A stretch of DNA of 6,164 bases from Kouleothrix aurantiaca. Its GTDB lineage: Bacteria; Chloroflexota; Chloroflexia; Chloroflexales; Roseiflexaceae. The notes beneath the pieces were generated by a model, which was given only the letters and a program-made list of their open reading frames with translations, was not told the DNA's origin and did no database searches. The DNA lies in assembly GCA_001399705.1 (NCBI GenBank), contig LJCR01000149.1, positions 1-6,164 of the forward strand, in the 5' to 3' direction. Within the stretch, counting starts at the first letter, position 1; each line of letters starts with the position of its first letter. Position numbers and translations under genes: made by a program. Below, in pieces: positions 1-5,736 of this stretch.

Positions 1-219
1 GGTATAAGAGAAGTTGCTTTGCCTATCGGAATTCCTTTAGTTTCCTTATCGGATGTGGAGAAATTAGCTGCCACTACTAGAAATATTCTCCAAAATCCAA
101 CTGAAACAGAAAATATATGTAAGATATATAGACAAGAGGTGGAAAGAAATTATTCACTCAGAAGTATGGTCGATGGATATAATAGCATTTTTAATCGCCT
201 GATGTCTGAGGTATATTAA
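1..219 (+). CDS. C-terminal end of a GT4-like glycosyltransferase (5' end outside window)
   Basis: Frame 1 is open from the first base to a TAA at 217-219, giving the last 72 residues of a protein whose start lies upstream. The fragment opens with GIREVALPIGIPLVSLSDVE and continues through a helical stretch to a C-terminal segment around RNYSLRSMVDGYNSIFNRL. This matches the usual tail of GT-B fold, family 4 glycosyltransferases: a glycine-rich return loop, then 'D-x-x-x-L-A' and a final helix that crosses back to the N-terminal domain. The catalytic E-x7-E segment would lie just upstream and is not visible, so donor and acceptor cannot be inferred. The next gene starts one base after the stop, which suggests co-transcription and translational coupling. 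The TTG at 19 is an internal leucine codon, not a start. The family call rests on a short tail, so another GT-B family is possible. Confidence 0.7.
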   Translation, partial: GIREVALPIGIPLVSLSDVEKLAATTRNILQNPTETENICKIYRQEVERNYSLRSMVDGYNSIFNRLMSEVY

Positions 220-220
220 A

Positions 221-1276
221 GTGGAAGTTTTCACGAATAAAGAACATATTTTAGTTGCCGCTAACTATCGTTGGCCAGTTTATGCGACTGCATTCACTGA
301 CGCTTTAGAACATATAGGCGTAAAGATAACAAGATTTTCATTTGAACAATTTTTAAAATCTTCACCCTTACAGATAAGAATGGGTTTTGGGCCAAATATA
401 CTTTCACTCAATATAGCATTACAAGCAGCCATAAAGCATTATATGCCCACTATATGCCTTATATGGACTGGCCTATCTGTGTGGCCACTAACTATTAAAA
501 AGATTTCGCAATATACTTGGGTTACTTCGTATACGAATGATGATCCATTTGGCGCCAGAGGGAAAAAAATATTCTGGCGAAATTTTAAAAATTCTATAGG
601 TTATTATCACAGCCATCATGTTTACCGCGATATAAATGTTCATGAATACAATAATATAGGCATTGAAATGGTGAATATTTTACGCTCGTACTATGTACCC
701 TGGATGCATTATCCTGACAATGCAGATGTTTATAATAAATCCACAAAGAAAGCAATTTTCATAGGTCATGGCGAACCTAATAGGATTGAGGCTTTGATCG
801 ATTTAGCAAATAGTGGAGTTCCTATAGATGTATATGGTCCTATCGAAACATGGCGTAGTTTAGGGAATAACCACAAAAATATTAATTACTATCCTGGTAC
901 TCTAGGATTAGAAGAATATAGAAAAATAATATCGAATTCCGCAATTTGCATTGGATTTTTGAGTCGCGATAATCGCGATGATTACACGCGTAGATATTTC
1001 GAAATACCTGCATGCGGTGGATTTATGCTTGCAGAGCGAACGAAAATGGCTCAAAGTCTATTTATAGAGGGTAAAGAAGCTGATTTTTTTTCGAGTTCAG
1101 AAGAGCTGGTAAATAAATGCAAATATTACTTAAATAACGATATAAATCGCAAAATTATCGCAAAATCTGGCTTATTACGCTGTAGAAATTCTGGCTACGA
1201 TATAAGTTCCCGAGCTCAACAATGGCTTTCCGATGTAATTAAATTTAGAGAAATTGGTTATGAAAGCGTTCGATGA
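221..1276 (+). CDS. CgeB-type glycosyltransferase (Glyco_trans_1_2 domain)
   Basis: This encodes a 351-residue protein starting at GTG 221. GAGG at 208-211 gives a ribosome site 9 bases upstream, and no better start is visible. The C-terminal half carries the hallmark of the CgeB/Glyco_trans_1_2 group: FIGHGEPNR at about 180-188 opens the second Rossmann domain, and T256-R-R-Y-F-E-I-P-A-C-G-G-F-M-L-A-E-R-T274 is the family's nucleotide-sugar-binding block. It is followed by a 'lFxxGKEAdFF' segment and an eeL helix. The N-terminal half has the NDDPFG motif (106-111) seen in the same group. No signal peptide or membrane segment is evident, so it should be a cytoplasmic GT-B enzyme moving a sugar from a nucleotide donor to a growing glycan. 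Despite the CgeB name this family is common in polysaccharide clusters and does not imply sporulation. GC content is the lowest in the window (about 29% on sampled lines). Donor and acceptor are unknown. Confidence 0.85.
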   Translation: MEVFTNKEHILVAANYRWPVYATAFTDALEHIGVKITRFSFEQFLKSSPLQIRMGFGPNILSLNIALQAAIKHYMPTICLIWTGLSVWPLTIKKISQYTWVTSYTNDDPFGARGKKIFWRNFKNSIGYYHSHHVYRDINVHEYNNIGIEMVNILRSYYVPWMHYPDNADVYNKSTKKAIFIGHGEPNRIEALIDLANSGVPIDVYGPIETWRSLGNNHKNINYYPGTLGLEEYRKIISNSAICIGFLSRDNRDDYTRRYFEIPACGGFMLAERTKMAQSLFIEGKEADFFSSSEELVNKCKYYLNNDINRKIIAKSGLLRCRNSGYDISSRAQQWLSDVIKFREIGYESVR

Positions 1277-1306
1277 AATCACAAACACTGCATTGTTTGG
1301 TTAATT

Positions 1307-1312
1307 TATAAT
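1307..1312 (+). promoter_or_regulatory. possible -10 element (TATAAT) in the gap before the first GT4 gene
   Basis: The 56-base gap 1277-1332 contains a perfect TATAAT at 1307-1312, 20 bases before the ATG at 1333. A short inverted repeat lies just upstream: CAAACA at 1282-1287 and TGTTTG at 1294-1299 with a 6-base loop. I see no convincing -35 hexamer at 16-18 bases; the TTGTTT at 1293-1298 is only 8 bases from the -10. In DNA this AT-rich a TATAAT can occur by chance. It could be a minor internal promoter, and the hairpin is too weak and lacks a U-tract for a confident terminator. Confidence 0.25.
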
Positions 1313-1332
1313 TTTACCAAGAATAGCGAGCA

Positions 1333-2520
1333 ATGAAAAATAAACTTTACACCAATAAATTTGTCCAATCAAAAAAGACAATATTTCCATCGAAGTTGCA
1401 CATACTTCATAAGCTTCCTACTCCATATAATGACATGTTTTTTCACGCCTTACATATCCAAGAAGATATAGACGTCCAAGTTTATCACCTGTGGAAAGGA
1501 AGTTGGCGTAGACCTTGGAAATCACAACTAGGCCAAGGCTATCCTAATATCTATTTAAAAACATTATTAGGGATAGATTGGTCTTTTTTGTGGCAAGCCT
1601 GGAGTGATACCAATACATTTTTCTTAATTTGCGACTGGGGGCATAGCATCTCACTGCTTGCAATCATTGCTCGATTTATACGACACGCACCTGTAGGTAT
1701 TTGGGCCGATACCCCGCAAGAGGCACTATACCGTCATCCAATCAAGAAGTGGCTGAGGCAGAAATTTCTGAAATGGTTATTATCTCATTGCGATGTTATC
1801 TTTGGTACTGGCGGTCGCGCTCTTGAAGTATTGAAAGACATGGGTGCAAGTTCAGATCAGGTAGTAAATCTACCGTGTTTTGTCGATCTAGATAGGCCGC
1901 TCGTTGCCTCACGAGACTCAAGGATTCGCGCTCAGGCAAGCTCATTTCGTGAAAGCGTTGGTTGTAAAGACAGTGGTGTCGTTTTTGCAATAAATGGCAC
2001 TTTAGTTCATAAAAAAGGTCAAGATATTGGCTTGCGAGCATTTGCTGCTGCTCGTCAAAAAAGCGCAACTCCGATGGGACTTTTATTAGCGGGTGAAGGT
2101 CCTGACAGGCAAAAGCTAGAGCAACTAGTAGATGAGTTGAGCTTAAAAGATTCTGTTGTTTTTCTCGGATGGCAAGAGCCAGAAGGAATGGATGCAGTAT
2201 ATCTCGCATCGAATGCTATAGTCCATCCAGCTCGTTACGATCCTTTTCCCCTTGTTGTGCTTGAAACAATGAGTTGGTCCCGTATTATTATAGGTTCAGA
2301 TGTATGCGGCAGTATTGAAGATCGCGTACAGAATAGCGTAAATGGCTTTTCTTTCCCATCCGAAAATATCGAAGCCCTTGCCGAAATAATAGTTGAAATT
2401 GCAAATAACCCCTTATTAGTAGATGAAGTTGGCAAGCGTGCTCGTGAGAAAGCTGAGGAATGGCCAGTACGTCGTGGTGTTGAAATTATAAAGGGTCAGA
2501 TGCATAGACTTTTAGATTAA
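1333..2520 (+). CDS. GT4 family glycosyltransferase
   Basis: This encodes 395 residues from ATG 1333. The ribosome site is poor: only GCGAG, 2 bases before the ATG. The recognisable fold begins near residue 21 (KLHILHKLPTPYND), so the first 20 residues are a poorly conserved lead. The C-terminal GT4 domain is clear: FAINGTLVHKKGQD (218-231) carries the lysine-glycine of the donor-phosphate loop, LLLAGEGPDRQKL follows, then VVFLGW and HPARYDPFPLVVLET (298-312). The catalytic acidic pair is D303-x7-E311 instead of the usual E-x7-E. No signal peptide is seen, so it is a cytoplasmic or membrane-associated retaining glycosyltransferase. It sits 56 bases after the CgeB-type gene and 14 bases before the next GT4 gene. 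Sampled GC is clearly higher than in the preceding gene. The specific sugar cannot be told from sequence. Confidence 0.9.
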   Translation: MKNKLYTNKFVQSKKTIFPSKLHILHKLPTPYNDMFFHALHIQEDIDVQVYHLWKGSWRRPWKSQLGQGYPNIYLKTLLGIDWSFLWQAWSDTNTFFLICDWGHSISLLAIIARFIRHAPVGIWADTPQEALYRHPIKKWLRQKFLKWLLSHCDVIFGTGGRALEVLKDMGASSDQVVNLPCFVDLDRPLVASRDSRIRAQASSFRESVGCKDSGVVFAINGTLVHKKGQDIGLRAFAAARQKSATPMGLLLAGEGPDRQKLEQLVDELSLKDSVVFLGWQEPEGMDAVYLASNAIVHPARYDPFPLVVLETMSWSRIIIGSDVCGSIEDRVQNSVNGFSFPSENIEALAEIIVEIANNPLLVDEVGKRAREKAEEWPVRRGVEIIKGQMHRLLD

Positions 2521-2534
2521 GGAAAGTTATAACT

Positions 2535-3692
2535 ATGCGTGTATTACAAATAGTATCACATTATGTTCCTGCATATCATTATGGTGGTGTGCTTCATGTT
2601 GCTCACTCGCTTTCTAAGGCACTTGTGAAACAAGGTCACGAAGTTCATGTATGTACCTCGAACTTAAAGAACCCGCAAGAAAATTTAGAGCTTTCGCCTG
2701 ATCAGCCAATTGATGTCGATGGAGCGAAAGTATATTATGAAGGTGTTCAAATTACACGGTATTGGGGCTTTTCATTGTCTATGCTTCGGCGGATCTGGAT
2801 GGAAGCTGCTTGGGCTGATATCATTTTCATTCACTTCCACTATCAATTTGCTAGCATAGCGGGTGGAGTAATCGCACGAATGTTGGCAAAGCCTTACATT
2901 ATTTTCACTCATGGCAGTCTAAATCAATATGGAGTAGCAGCTCGTAGCTCACTACGCAAAAAAATTTATATCAATTTGTTAGAGCGAAAGAATTTTACTA
3001 AAGCTTTATTCGTTGCGTATCACTCAGTTGAAGAGATGGACAGTTCGTTTAAATTTGGTATCTCCAAAATTGTACCGAACGGTATTGATCCTCTTACTCT
3101 TGCTTCTACTCCTCCGCTTGGATATTTTCGGCAACGTTATCCAGAATCTAATGATCGCACAATGTATCTTTATCTTGGCCGTTTGGATGTAGGGAAAGGT
3201 CTAGATTTATTGTTGCCGGCATTCAAAAAGCTGACACTAAAGCACCGCGATGTTCATCTCATTTTGGCAGGAGGTGATGAACGAGGTTATGCGACAAAGA
3301 TCCGACATATGATCGAAGAACTTGGTCTTTCTAATTATGTCACAATGACTGGTTTGATAAGTGGGCCTGAAAAAATGGGCGCATTACAAGATGCTGATGT
3401 ATATGTTTTGCCTTCGCGCTCAGAGGGGTTGAGCATATCGATGTTGGAAGCAATGTATATGAAATTGCCGGTAATTGTTACGGATAGGGTTGGTTTATGG
3501 AGGCAAATCCATGAACAACAATGCGGAGTAGTGGTATCGCTTGACGAAACAGAACTAGCGAATGCCTTGGAAAAAATGACATCCGATCTAGAGCGCAATA
3601 GTATGGGGGAACGTGGTAATAATTTAGTTCGTTCAAATCATACGTGGGATATTATCGCTCGTAACTTAATAGCTCAGATTGTTACTAAGTAG
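2535..3692 (+). CDS. GT4 family glycosyltransferase
   Basis: This encodes 385 residues from ATG 2535. AAGGA at 2519-2523 overlaps the previous stop codon and stands 11 bases before the ATG. The layout is textbook GT-B/GT4. The N-terminal domain opens MRVLQIVSHYVPAYHYGG with the G17-G18 donor loop, followed by HSLSKALVKQGHEVHV. H126 lies in FTHGSLNQYG, the position that usually lines the active site. The C-terminal domain has YLGRLDVGKGLD with R216 and K221, the usual donor-diphosphate ligands, then LILAGGDERGY. The catalytic pair is E297-x7-E305 in SRSEGLSISMLEAM. All expected residues are present and length is normal, so the enzyme looks intact. It should transfer one sugar with retention of configuration during assembly of the repeat unit. 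The stop TAG is embedded in the ribosome site of the next gene, a sign of one operon. Confidence 0.93.
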   Translation: MRVLQIVSHYVPAYHYGGVLHVAHSLSKALVKQGHEVHVCTSNLKNPQENLELSPDQPIDVDGAKVYYEGVQITRYWGFSLSMLRRIWMEAAWADIIFIHFHYQFASIAGGVIARMLAKPYIIFTHGSLNQYGVAARSSLRKKIYINLLERKNFTKALFVAYHSVEEMDSSFKFGISKIVPNGIDPLTLASTPPLGYFRQRYPESNDRTMYLYLGRLDVGKGLDLLLPAFKKLTLKHRDVHLILAGGDERGYATKIRHMIEELGLSNYVTMTGLISGPEKMGALQDADVYVLPSRSEGLSISMLEAMYMKLPVIVTDRVGLWRQIHEQQCGVVVSLDETELANALEKMTSDLERNSMGERGNNLVRSNHTWDIIARNLIAQIVTK

Positions 3693-3695
3693 GAG
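3691..3695 (+). promoter_or_regulatory. ribosome binding site deciding the GTG start at 3703
   Basis: AGGAG at 3691-3695 overlaps the TAG stop of the preceding glycosyltransferase (3690-3692) and stands 7 bases before GTG 3703. This spacing favours GTG 3703 over the in-frame TTG at 3679, which would lie inside the previous gene and has no comparable site. The overlap of stop and ribosome site suggests translational coupling. Confidence 0.75.
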
Positions 3696-3702
3696 ATACA
3701 TT

Positions 3703-4869
3703 GTGGCATATTTTAAATTTTATGATACTGACCTACTTATGTGCTCGATTGTGGCAGATAAAGAGTCGAATAAATTTTCGCCTTCGGACGTATTAAAGGC
3801 GGAAATAAACCCTAGTGAATTGCTTTCATGGGGTGAGCGCAACCAAGTTTCTACTATTTTTGGGCATAATTTGGAAGAAGTGAAAGAATTTCCTGGAGTA
3901 TCAGAGATTTTATGTCAGAATCATGAAGATTTGAAGATACGAATTACTTACTATTTAGAAGAATTAGATAATATTGCACAGTACCTAAAACAAGAAGGGA
4001 TATCTCTTATCGCGCTGAAGAACGCAGGTATTGCGCGTGGCATTTACCCTTGCCCGGGTTGCTGCCCAATGGGCGACCTGGATGTGTTGGTCGAGCGCCG
4101 GCACTTTCGCAGGGCCCACGCCATTCTGCTGGCGCATGGCTATAACTTTGAGTTTCGCAGCCCGCTCGAAGAAGCCGAGCTTGACGCCGCAGAGCAAGGC
4201 GGCGGCGCTGAATACTGGAAGCTCCTGCCCAGCGGCGAGAAAATGTGGTTCGAGTTGCAGTGGCGGCCAGTGGCCGGGCGCTGGATTCGGCCCGATCAGG
4301 AACCTTCGGCCGAAGAGTTAATGGCACGCTCGATACCAATTGAAGGCACGGCGGTGCGCCTGCTCGCGCCCGAAGATAATCTGCTCCAGGTAGCGCTCCA
4401 CACTGCCAAACATTCCTATGTGCGTGCGCCGGGCTTTCGGCTCCATACCGATGTCGATCGCATCGTTCGCCGCCAGGTGATTGATTGGAATCTGTTCGTT
4501 AAACGTGTCAAGGCGCTGCAAGTGAAAACGGCAGTGTACTTTTCGCTAGCCTTACCCAAGCTCCTGTTTGACACACCTATTCCTGATGATGTGCTCGATC
4601 AGCTGCGCCCGCCAGCCTGGAAAGAGCGCCTGATCAGCCGCTGGCTCCAGAAGGTTGGTATTTTCAACCCCGACAAGCCAAAGTTTGGTCGTCTAGAGTT
4701 TATTCTTTTCACCGCAATGCTCTACGACGATGCTGGCGGGCTGTGGCGCGGCATCTTTCCCGATAGCGCCTGGATGCAGAAGCACTACGGCTTTACGAAC
4801 AAGCTCCTGCTGCCCTTGTACCATGGCCGACGCATTGCGAATCTCGCATTCCGTCGCATAAGCTCCTGA
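3703..4869 (+). CDS. nucleotidyltransferase family protein (PF14907-like), probable chimeric gene
   Basis: This encodes 388 residues from GTG 3703. Domain order fits the uncharacterised NTP_transf_5 group: helical N-terminus; ISLIALKNAGIARGIYP with K106; then PMGDLDVLVE, where D125 and D127 are the likely metal-binding pair of a polymerase-beta-type nucleotidyltransferase fold; then HAILLAHGYNFE. C-terminal helices include LHTAKHSY (H233, H237) and HTDVDRIVRR (D250, D252). Length is normal for the group. The biochemical role is not established; relatives occur in polysaccharide and peptide clusters, so a part in glycan or precursor modification is only inferred. Oddities: GC jumps from 36% (3721-4020) to 62% (4021-4320) at about codon 103-107 while the frame stays open. 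The family usually has an arginine before P-M-G-D, as I recall it, but here it is C121, within C117-P-G-C-C121. The start is preceded by a good AGGAG site. Family call is fairly sure; function is not. Confidence 0.82.
   Translation: MAYFKFYDTDLLMCSIVADKESNKFSPSDVLKAEINPSELLSWGERNQVSTIFGHNLEEVKEFPGVSEILCQNHEDLKIRITYYLEELDNIAQYLKQEGISLIALKNAGIARGIYPCPGCCPMGDLDVLVERRHFRRAHAILLAHGYNFEFRSPLEEAELDAAEQGGGAEYWKLLPSGEKMWFELQWRPVAGRWIRPDQEPSAEELMARSIPIEGTAVRLLAPEDNLLQVALHTAKHSYVRAPGFRLHTDVDRIVRRQVIDWNLFVKRVKALQVKTAVYFSLALPKLLFDTPIPDDVLDQLRPPAWKERLISRWLQKVGIFNPDKPKFGRLEFILFTAMLYDDAGGLWRGIFPDSAWMQKHYGFTNKLLLPLYHGRRIANLAFRRISS
4005..4025. other. sharp intragenic composition junction (AT-rich to GC-rich)
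   Basis: Hand counts give 109 G+C in 3721-4020 (36%) and 187 G+C in 4021-4320 (62%). The line before the step (3901-3960) has 16 of 60 and the line after (4021-4080) has 37 of 60. The change falls at about 4010, just before the conserved LKNAGIARGIYP block of the nucleotidyltransferase gene. Dense overlapping shadow frames appear on both strands only on the GC-rich side. It is read as a recombination endpoint; exact position is uncertain by some 20-30 bases. Confidence 0.65.
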
Positions 4870-4876
4870 ACAGGGC

Positions 4877-4903
4877 TTGAATATTTACAGCCATTAATAT
4901 TAT
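4877..4903 (+). promoter_or_regulatory. possible promoter for the fkbM-like gene
   Basis: The 69-base gap 4870-4938 turns abruptly AT-rich after the GC-rich nucleotidyltransferase gene. It holds TTGAAT at 4877-4882 and TATTAT at 4898-4903, with a 15-base spacer, shorter than the ideal 17. Transcription would start near 4910 and leave a leader of about 29 bases carrying a strong ribosome site. The gap is one of only two over 50 bases in the window. The match is moderate and AT-richness alone could produce it. Confidence 0.3.
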
Positions 4904-4926
4904 TTTTGCGTTATCTACTCATTAAT

Positions 4927-4933
4927 AAGGAGG
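4927..4933 (+). promoter_or_regulatory. strong ribosome binding site deciding the ATG start at 4939
   Basis: AAGGAGG at 4927-4933 is a near-perfect Shine-Dalgarno sequence, 5 bases before ATG 4939. It rules out the upstream in-frame TTG at 4906, whose extra 11 codons would contain this site. It is the best ribosome site in the window. Confidence 0.85.
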
Positions 4934-4938
4934 ATAGG

Positions 4939-5733
4939 ATGAATATTTCCAGTTTTGTGTGGAATAAGGCTCGTGTGATCAATCGGCTTCCAGGAATGTA
5001 TCTTGCCTACAAAACCTTGATGCGAGTAATGTATCGTGATAATAGTACAGTGATAATTCGCAGAGGCCCGGCGGCAGGATATAAGTGGCGGAATTATAGT
5101 TGTTACCAACCTTGGATGTCTATTGGTATCTATGAGCCAGAAGTTTCTCAACTTATTTTTGAGACCCTGCAACCTGGTGATGTTTTTTATGATGTTGGCG
5201 CTAATGCAGGATATTATACTTTAATAGGGGCGCGTGCAGTAGGTGTTTCTGGTGAGGTTATCGCATTCGATCCTGTTCCTAAAAATGCTGCAACGATAGA
5301 TGAGCAAATAAAACTTAACGAATTACAACGTATTTGCAAGATAGAAGAAGTTGCTTTGTCGAATAAAAAAGAAGTATTAGAATTATCTATTCCCACACAA
5401 AACGCGAATGCTCATCTAACAAATATTGTAGCTCCTCATATTAAAGACCAGTCGGGTGAGATTATACAGGTAAATTGCATTCGATTGGACGACTATGCAA
5501 AGCAGAATGCTTGGCCGACGTTTGTAAAGATCGATATCGAAGGTGCTGAAGTACAAGCACTTATTGGTGCAAAAGGCTTGTTGGAAAGTGAAAAAGCCCC
5601 AGTGCTACTTATAACGGCACATAGCTCGCAGTTAGAAAAAGAGGTTAAAGACATTCTTTTGCAGGCCGGTTATAAAATTACTGACTTTCCGCATATGATA
5701 CACGCGCTGCCACCACGGATGCACATGGTGTAA
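4939..5733 (+). CDS. FkbM family SAM-dependent methyltransferase
   Basis: This encodes 264 residues from ATG 4939, behind a strong AAGGAGG site. The FkbM/Methyltransf_21 signature is complete. FYDVGANAGYYTL holds D85-V-G-A-N-A-G91, the S-adenosylmethionine-binding loop. IAFDPVP has D111 at the end of strand 2, expected to bind the ribose. ALSNKKEVLEL follows, then CIRLDDYA, and FVKIDIEGAEVQAL holds D199, E201, G202 and E204. A 'GAKGLLESEKAPVLLIT' strand closes the core. Family members O-methylate hydroxyls; in glycan clusters the substrate is usually taken to be a sugar, an inference here. The protein is soluble with no signal peptide. Its stop is 2 bases from the next ATG. Sampled GC is about 36%, between two GC-rich genes. 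The last dozen codons (from about 5701) look GC-rich like the following gene, so the 3' end may come from the backbone. Confidence 0.9.
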   Translation: MNISSFVWNKARVINRLPGMYLAYKTLMRVMYRDNSTVIIRRGPAAGYKWRNYSCYQPWMSIGIYEPEVSQLIFETLQPGDVFYDVGANAGYYTLIGARAVGVSGEVIAFDPVPKNAATIDEQIKLNELQRICKIEEVALSNKKEVLELSIPTQNANAHLTNIVAPHIKDQSGEIIQVNCIRLDDYAKQNAWPTFVKIDIEGAEVQALIGAKGLLESEKAPVLLITAHSSQLEKEVKDILLQAGYKITDFPHMIHALPPRMHMV

Positions 5734-5736
5734 TAA
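5690..5736. other. composition junction at the 3' end of the fkbM-like gene
   Basis: The 60 bases from 5641 contain 22 G+C and the 60 bases from 5761 contain 45 (75%). The step begins inside the fkbM-like gene near 5700: bases 5701-5730 hold 20 G+C of 30. It appears to be the right-hand end of the AT-rich fkbM segment against GC-rich backbone. No inverted repeat, target duplication or mobile-element remnant is evident at the step. Confidence 0.5.

Noticed and set aside
964..978. Inverted repeat TCGCGAT-A-ATCGCGA
   Set aside because: It lies inside the CgeB-type gene and encodes two similar codon groups (S-R-D-N-R-D). The one-base loop and coding position make a regulatory hairpin unlikely.
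221..1276. Taking the CgeB-type protein as evidence for a spore-forming host
   Set aside because: This glycosyltransferase group is widespread in polysaccharide clusters of non-spore-formers; no other sporulation gene is present.
1282..1299. CAAACA / TGTTTG hairpin as a transcription terminator
   Set aside because: The stem is only 6 base pairs, half of them A-T, and no U-tract follows directly; the genes on both sides appear to belong to the same operon.
1796..2209. 137-codon minus-strand open frame opposite the first GT4 gene
   Set aside because: It lies fully within a gene with clear GT4 motifs, has no recognisable domain and no independent support, so it is an antisense shadow.
3679..3702. 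Upstream TTG start for the nucleotidyltransferase-like gene
   Set aside because: It would overlap the previous gene and has no ribosome site, whereas AGGAG stands 7 bases before GTG 3703.
4007..4339. Overlapping open frames on both strands (4007-4339 minus, 4031-4321 plus) in the nucleotidyltransferase gene
   Set aside because: They appear only where GC rises and stop codons become rare. Their translations are low-complexity and match no family, while the main frame carries conserved motifs.
4906..4938. Upstream TTG start for the fkbM-like gene
   Set aside because: The extension would contain the AAGGAGG ribosome site that serves ATG 4939.
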